Assembly (NCBI GenBank): GCA_950106755.1
Contig: OX467089.1
Span: 24,223,345 to 24,287,344 of the forward strand
DNA length: 64,000 nucleotides
Source: Climacium dendroides
Lineage: Eukaryota > Streptophyta > Bryopsida > Hypnales > Climaciaceae
Direction of reading: 5' to 3'
This document shows, piece by piece, positions 58,689 through 64,000 of this stretch (positions are counted from its first letter, which is position 1; each line of letters opens with the position of its first letter). The position numbers were made by a program, and so were the translations under genes. The notes beneath the pieces are model-generated. The model made no database searches and had not been told where the DNA came from. It saw nothing but the letters and a program-made list of their open reading frames with translations.

Positions 58689-59496
58689 GGGGTGCACTCT
58701 CCCTTCTTTTATGTTAGCGTGTGAACAAAACTTTGGACCCCCTATATACTTTTTGAATTTTAAATAAAATTAAATGAAAAAAATATGAACAGATTTTTCT
58801 ACTTTGGAAGTTTGTGTTTTGAATTATTGATATTTTATTTTTTAATAATAATTAGTTACAAATTTTTGAAATAAAAAGATACACTATAGAACTGAAAAAT
58901 AACTTTCACATCCCTATATTATATTAAAAAAATTGTTTAAAAAATGAACAAAAAAATCCTAAAAATAACCTTTTATTGAAAGCTCATTTTGAATTGAATA
59001 TTGATGCAATGGTCATCTAAATGTGTTCTTTAAAATTATTTGAGTTAAAAAAACATGCCATTTTAGTGCATTTTTAACTTCATTTAGAAATCAATCCATA
59101 TTTTATTTGAGCTTAAAATTTTGGGAGTAGAATCCTATAGTTATTAGTAAACAATTTTCAAAATTTGAAGTTAAAATTATAATTTATTAGAAACCACTTG
59201 TTTGCACGTGGTTGGTTGTAGTAGAATTAAGTGCACTCCTTGAGTAAAGGTTAAAGACATTACAAGAAAATGGGGCTTTAAAAGAGTTGGAAAATTGGAC
59301 CGCTAGTGACATCACCTATTGAATTGAAAAAATATATACAAAATAAAAATCCAAATTTTTTAATAATTTAGTAATTGTAGTCCTTGTTGGCCAAAAATGA
59401 ACCAACTAAGAGTATGGTTTTTTATTTTATTTTTAATTATGACATCACTACTGCTCTAGATTTGGGGGCCTTCTTCAAGTCTTATTCTTTTGTAGT
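58689..59496. other. AT-rich intergenic stretch, no gene seen
   Basis: No coding or structural signal was identified before the right duplication copy. Confidence 0.4.
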
Positions 59497-60117
59497 GTTG
59501 GTTGACAAACATTGTACAATTATCATTGTAATCTTAGCACACTAATAATCATATTTAGTATTTGCAACATTGATTACAAATTTTAATACTCAATGTCAAC
59601 AACAGTACTACACTAAAATGGTTGTTTAGTATAGTCTAAAGTATTTATCACAAGGATATACTATTCAATATTAGTTATAGTAGTGGCATTGTAACATTCA
59701 TGCAATGATGTTGTTAGGGGCAAAATCACAAAATACCTAAGTATACTATTTACAATTAATAATTTTTGGAATTTTTGAAAAACCATATACTATTAAGAAG
59801 TCAATTTTCATAATATATTGCATCTAGTAATTATTATGGTTTTTAGTGCTGTTAAGAACTCAAAACAATAAATCTCACTTGGATATTTACAAAATAAGTT
59901 TTTCCACTAGGGTTAAAAATAAATAATTCCGTAACATCTACATGATTGTATGCAAAGACTACTCTTTTGTGGGTGCATTTTTAGACATTAAAATTTATTT
60001 TCTACCATTATTTCAAGTATCTCACCTCCATGATGTTTTTAAGAATGTCTTTCTAAATACTTTTAGTACTTTTTAACAATTTAAACATCAAAATATCTAT
60101 TTTTGTAAAATTTTTCA

Positions 60118-61063
60118 TTAACCCCCAAGGACTAGTCTACTAAATTTGGCAACATAGCAATTTTGGGCACATACATGTGATTGAAGATTTTCATGTTGTC
60201 GGCCCAAATTTTAATAGAAGATGTGGACAAGGAATATCTTTCATATGCACTAAAATTCAAGACATTTGGAGATATGAGTCAAAAGTTATGGCCTAATATG
60301 TTACTTTTTTTTTTGTAAATGGGCAATTTGGGCAGATAAAAAAATCAATTTGTTTGAAAACAAAAATTTGAAATTGATTTTCTAGATTAATATTATTCAA
60401 CACCAGCTTTTCACGTGAAAAACTTTTAATCATTCCATTTTGATCAATGAATCAAAAGTTATACGAAGTTTTAGTTTGTGGGTAGTTATGGATTTTATAT
60501 TCTAAAAATAAACTTTGAAGTCTTTTGTTTTATTCAATTTTTAATATTTTGGAAAAAATAATAATAACATTAATTGTAGATTGTTCATTATAGCATTACA
60601 ACCATTGGAATTGGCATTTTTCAATTCCATAAAAAATTTGTTGACAATTTACTAATTTGAATCATTCTCTACATCTTTCTACTTACTATTTTTTCCCTAT
60701 ATGTGGTATAATTCCAAATGATCTAAAAATTTTCAAGCATGTAGCCAACTTGCTTTGGAGAATGAATTCAAAGGAGCACCACCATTTTGGACATTTTATC
60801 AATGCGACCTTGTGAATTGCAACTCCCCAGTTTTTGCAGGGGCCAAAAAAGAATTTTTGTCACTTCAAACACTAATATCTTGCAATCCATGCATTGGAAA
60901 TTTCTGAATTTTTTTTCACATGTTCTCAAGTCAGCATACTACAAAATCTTATAATTAAATGTGCCCCAAAATGATTTTTTTTCCAAAATTTGGTACTTGT
61001 ACTAGAAATGATAGTTTTGGAGCATTTTTGGTGACAACATAGTCATGGTCCTTCATGGGTTAA
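60118..61063 (+). mobile_element. TTAA-type TIR element, family A, full length
   Basis: TTAA lies at both ends (60,118-60,121 and 61,060-61,063), 946 bp in all. The left end is TTAACCCCCAAGGACTAGTC and the right end is ATGGTCCTTCATGGGTTAA. The left duplication copy shows the unoccupied site, CCATTAACTTCTTTTGA (TTAA 52,466-52,469), between the same flanks. It aligns fully with 19,612-20,565. No transposase frame. Confidence 0.9.
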
Positions 61064-61408
61064 CTTCTTTGAACAATAACTTTTTCATGCTAGCTAATTA
61101 TCCAGCCATGTAGGGCTACCAACACTAAATGTCAATGTCAACCTCAATAATATTTGTCAACAAAATGAAAATTAGAGTGAGTTTAGGGTGACTATGCTAT
61201 CTGTTGAATTAATGACTTGAAGTATGGTACTAAGGGCGATTTGACAAGTAAGAGCAGTTTGAGGACACCCCACCTCTGATGGCAGTTATGACAGGATGTT
61301 TAACGAGTGTTTTTCACACTCCGCATTCATTGTTAGTGATTACTTGCTGGTACGAGTCCCATAAGCTCATAAACGATCGATGAGCTCAACTTCATCAAAG
61401 TCATCGAT

Positions 61409-61563
61409 CCCATGGACTAATTTTCTGCCAAATTGCTAACTTCGTAAGTTTAGGTTCTCGGGAGACTCTGTTGTTTCACTGAAGTCATCCCATGGGCTAA
61501 TTTTCTGCCAAATGGTTTTGTAAATTTGGGTTTCCGGGAGACTCTGCTGTTTCGCTGTAGCGA
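61409..61563. repeat. 80-bp tandem duplication upstream of the BTB gene
   Basis: Two diverged units begin at 61,409 and 61,489 (CCCATGGACTAATTTTCTGCC and CCCATGGGCTAATTTTCTGC). They lie 220-370 bp before the start codon, in the probable promoter or leader. Confidence 0.75.
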
Positions 61564-61782
61564 TATCTCAGTCCATCGCCTTCCAAGTATGCAAGTGGTG
61601 TGGTGCATTTGATCGACATTCGTAACAATATCGACGATAGACATTATCTTGTCTAAAGTGCAGGCAGATTGCTCCCCTCTCTGATGTGTGCAATGTAGCA
61701 GTTCTAGTGTCTTCTCTCGTTTTGATCGCTCCCTTGTTTGCGTGTTTGGATATTTTATAGAGTGGAGGCCGTGTTTGGGACG

Positions 61783-63111
61783 ATGGAGAAAGGTTATGGC
61801 AACAGAAGTACCAGTGATGTTATTGTCTATCTCATACCAAGTTCTAACAGAAATGCTGAGGGGCTCTTGGCCACCTTGAACTTGCACTCTGAGCGACTGA
61901 GCCATTGCAGCAAGTACTTTCAGATCAACTCCAACAGAGAGTCCCCGATGGAGTTCTTCCTTGAGGTCTACACAAATGTGAATTATTACAGAGATTGCTC
62001 CTCTCGGATGTATGCTCCCAATTTTATGGGAATTCCAAGTGTAGAACATGCCTTGGAGCTTCTCAAAGTTGCTTCCCAGATTGAATTCGCGGAGCTTATG
62101 GATGCAATCATGGGCTACTTGTCACAAATACCATGGTCGGTAGAAGCCGAGGACAAGATTCGTATGTTCCCCTTCTCGAAATATATCTCGTCTAGTGCTA
62201 CGAGCGAGGTGAATGAGAGGTTGCGATTGCAATTGCACAGGACCGCAGAGGAGAGCTACCAGCGCTTGTATGAAGTGGGTATGGACTATCTGCGCTCCAG
62301 TTTAGATTCTGCCTTGAATTATGTTGGCGATGCAAGGAATTGCAGTTACATCAAAAATCCTCGCCGCTTGCAAGGAAGTTGTGAAATGTTTGCTAAAGTA
62401 TTCAATGACATTGTGCAATGTGGGCACTATTACACTCTTGCGAAAGACGCAATTGCACTTGTCACCGGAAAAGCAAAAGATCTCCTCAAAACGCCTCAAT
62501 TAGAAACTTACGGTTTCCTTACCCTAGGATCAATCTTCCAAAAGATCTGCTGGCTTTTTGAGCTTTTGTTGAACGCCAGAGCGGCCCAAGAACTTGTTGA
62601 ACACATGTTGCGTGACAGCAATTGGCGTTCCATTTTGTTTGACCTCTACCTTGGTGTGGCCATGGAAGGGGAAACTTGTAACACCTTTGCATGGGAGCGC
62701 TTATGGGCATGCACTATGGTTTCCATCATCAAACAGGTGCTAGCTGGCCATCTGTTGTTGAAGTCCTCAGCAGCGAGAATTGCTCTTTTCGAATTATTTG
62801 GCTCAGCCAAATTATTTGAAGTCGATGAGGATGCTGCAGAACTTTTGAGTTCCTTCATGATGACCCTCCCACATGAATACCAAACGACCAAGCTCCAGGA
62901 ATGGTTGAGTCATGTTGGTGGTGACAGTAGTTTATACGTTCCGCGTGAAGTATTAAGATTGACTCACCCAATGTGGATCAAGCACTTGAAGAGAAGTCTG
63001 AACGCACTGGAATCCGCTCGTGTTGCTGAAATTGTGGCCAAGGACCAGGACAATTCGTGGGATTTTTGTCCTCTGGGCCATAGTCCAGTAGAAGATCCGT
63101 GGGATTTTTGA
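61783..63111 (+). CDS. BTB/POZ domain protein (plant At1g63850/At3g05675-like), single exon
   Basis: The protein has 442 aa and no introns. The ATG at 61,783 is the first in frame; the open frame upstream begins without ATG. Residues about 9-110 form a divergent BTB/POZ domain: STSDVIV, then LATLNLHSERLSHCSKYF, and further on VEHALELLKVASQIEF and the end ...GYLSQIPW. This order matches a plant BTB group in which the BTB is followed by a long helical C-terminal region. BTB proteins of this type can act as substrate adaptors of CUL3 ubiquitin ligases; that role is inferred here. The C-terminus carries two copies of SWDF/PWDF-like motif (WDFCPLGHSPVEDPWDF). Relative to its broken paralogue it lacks seven codons after SKYFQ, where relatives carry an 'L.DKW' segment, so the fold may be altered. 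Confidence 0.85.
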   Translation: MEKGYGNRSTSDVIVYLIPSSNRNAEGLLATLNLHSERLSHCSKYFQINSNRESPMEFFLEVYTNVNYYRDCSSRMYAPNFMGIPSVEHALELLKVASQIEFAELMDAIMGYLSQIPWSVEAEDKIRMFPFSKYISSSATSEVNERLRLQLHRTAEESYQRLYEVGMDYLRSSLDSALNYVGDARNCSYIKNPRRLQGSCEMFAKVFNDIVQCGHYYTLAKDAIALVTGKAKDLLKTPQLETYGFLTLGSIFQKICWLFELLLNARAAQELVEHMLRDSNWRSILFDLYLGVAMEGETCNTFAWERLWACTMVSIIKQVLAGHLLLKSSAARIALFELFGSAKLFEVDEDAAELLSSFMMTLPHEYQTTKLQEWLSHVGGDSSLYVPREVLRLTHPMWIKHLKRSLNALESARVAEIVAKDQDNSWDFCPLGHSPVEDPWDF

Positions 63112-63899
63112 CCTTGAAACACGGAAGTGAATTGCAGGACTCAAGCGCTACAGAAGGAGAAGATTGTGCAGATTGGAGCCTTGATGAAAGAGAGAAGTAC
63201 AGGAAACAAGAGATGCAGACATCCGGACTTCAGATTTTCGAGAATTGTGGATGAACATTGCATAAGTGGAACTCCGGGTCAAGGCGCTCAGTCTGCACTT
63301 TTATGTTTTTGTTATGCTTCGCATGTCTATCTTGATTACTTGTGGAGTGCTAGTGACAGTAAGAACTCTTGTATATGTCGGTAGTGCACTAATGTCACTT
63401 GACAGTTTGGAATTCCATGTTAAAATACTGTATACAGTTGAGAGCAGATGTTTTGGTTGGGGGAAATGCAGAAACTGGCAATACTTTCTGCTTTCAAATA
63501 GAACATGACTTCCAAGCACTAGATGTCGAGTACAAAGCCGATGCTCTATGCATGCGGTCCTGTAACTCTCAAGGATTGGTCTGGGGCCAACATTAATTAA
63601 TTTGTTGAATTTGAGGCAAATGGTCCAACTTTTGTAGTAGCCAACTTGTATTGTACAACCCTACGCTTAATGGTTGTTTGTGGTTCTGAACTTAATTCCT
63701 TGTGCGAGCATTTGAATACAAAGATACAACTAAAAGTGTGAAAAAATTCAAAAAGGATTGTAGCCTCAGAAATGGTGCATGCAATGCACATTCTACAGGC
63801 TGGATAATTTACTGACAACTCAACCCCTTTAGGTCTAGCCATGCCTCACACTTTTCTTTTTTGTTCGTCGGCGATGGCATGGCTACTAAGCTGAAAAAA
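63112..63899. other. 3' flank of the BTB gene
   Basis: This holds the likely 3' untranslated region and the end of the duplication (about 63,320). Beyond that no gene is recognised. A degraded TTAA-element-like start, TCAACCCCTTTAGG, is seen near 63,820. Confidence 0.4.
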
Positions 63900-63967
63900 T
63901 TCACTTAGAATTTATTCAAAAGTCTAGTTGCACTTCACTTAGAATTGACTCAAAAGTCTGGTTGCAC
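63900..63967. repeat. 34-bp tandem duplication
   Basis: Two units at 63,900-63,933 and 63,934-63,967 (TTCACTTAGAATT...GTTGCAC) differ at three or so positions. Confidence 0.85.
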
Positions 63968-64000
63968 TCGAACTGGCTCGTGTTGCTGCAATTGTGACCC
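63964..64000 (+). pseudogene. Fragment of a third BTB gene copy at the window edge
   Basis: GCACTCGAACTGGCTCGTGT and the following bases match 63,006-63,042 of the intact gene (ALESARVAEIV region; here ALELARVAAIV). It begins abruptly after the 34-bp tandem repeat and runs off the window, so it looks like a 3' fragment of another paralogue. Confidence 0.6.

Larger units (their letters stand above)
59497..63320. repeat. Segmental duplication, right copy
   Basis: This is the direct-orientation counterpart of 51,388-55,195. It carries the intact BTB gene and a family A element (60,118-61,063) that the left copy lacks. About 400 bp of leader (61,190-61,600) has no clear match in the left copy. 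Confidence 0.8.

Noticed and set aside
61450..62049. A 199-codon minus-strand open frame over the BTB start
   Set aside because: It is antisense to the BTB coding sequence, continues into the tandem leader repeat, and has no protein features of its own.
1..64000. tRNA, rRNA or organelle-derived genes
   Set aside because: I saw no tRNA B-box type sequence with matching arms and no rRNA-like block. A proper covariance-model search could still find one.

Overview
This window is nuclear DNA from a land plant. The evidence is intron-rich genes with GT-AG splice sites, a TOPLESS co-repressor gene, a thylakoid Tha4/TatA gene with an N-terminal transit-like extension, and a plant-type BTB/POZ gene, all set in AT-rich, transposon-derived intergenic DNA. 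The TOPLESS sequence and the compact introns would suit a bryophyte or another non-seed plant, but I cannot name the species from the sequence.

Layout. Positions 1-24,500 hold no gene I can support. They are decayed repeats: TTAA-flanked terminal-inverted-repeat (TIR) elements, LINE-like 3' tails, a 69-bp minisatellite, an 81-bp tandem repeat, and a GC-richer patch at 18.5-19.3 kb that looks like an orphan promoter. Positions 24,540-26,358 are a GC-rich promoter and leader. The TOPLESS gene runs from 26,359 to 35,729 on the + strand with 25 coding exons, whose phases all agree (3,474 nt, 1,157 aa). Positions 36,600-42,200 are again repeats. The Tha4/TatA gene runs from 42,409 to 45,084 on the + strand with three coding exons (162 aa); its second intron carries a 292-bp foldback element. 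Positions 45,400-51,400 are AT-rich repeats. From 51.4 to 63.3 kb lies a direct segmental duplication of about 3.8 kb. The left copy holds a broken BTB/POZ gene (53,064 to about 54,990). The right copy holds an intact-looking one (61,783-63,111, 442 aa). The start of a third, fragmentary BTB copy lies at the right window edge.

The most interesting signal is a set of non-autonomous TIR elements. They are bounded by TTAA, begin with CCC, and have ends close to TTAACCCCTAAAGTCCCA. The two halves of the segmental duplication act as natural before-and-after pairs. One element interrupts the BTB pseudogene, and its empty site is visible in the intact gene. Another sits upstream of the intact gene, and its empty site is visible in the left copy. 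Both insertions duplicate exactly TTAA. This target choice and end sequence resemble the piggyBac superfamily, with Kolobok as an alternative. To my knowledge that superfamily is not well described in land plants. No transposase gene is visible here, so a source element must lie elsewhere or be extinct.

The three genes do not form a pathway. TOPLESS is a nuclear transcriptional co-repressor, Tha4 is a subunit of the thylakoid twin-arginine translocase, and the BTB protein is a possible ubiquitin-ligase adaptor. Their proximity looks incidental.
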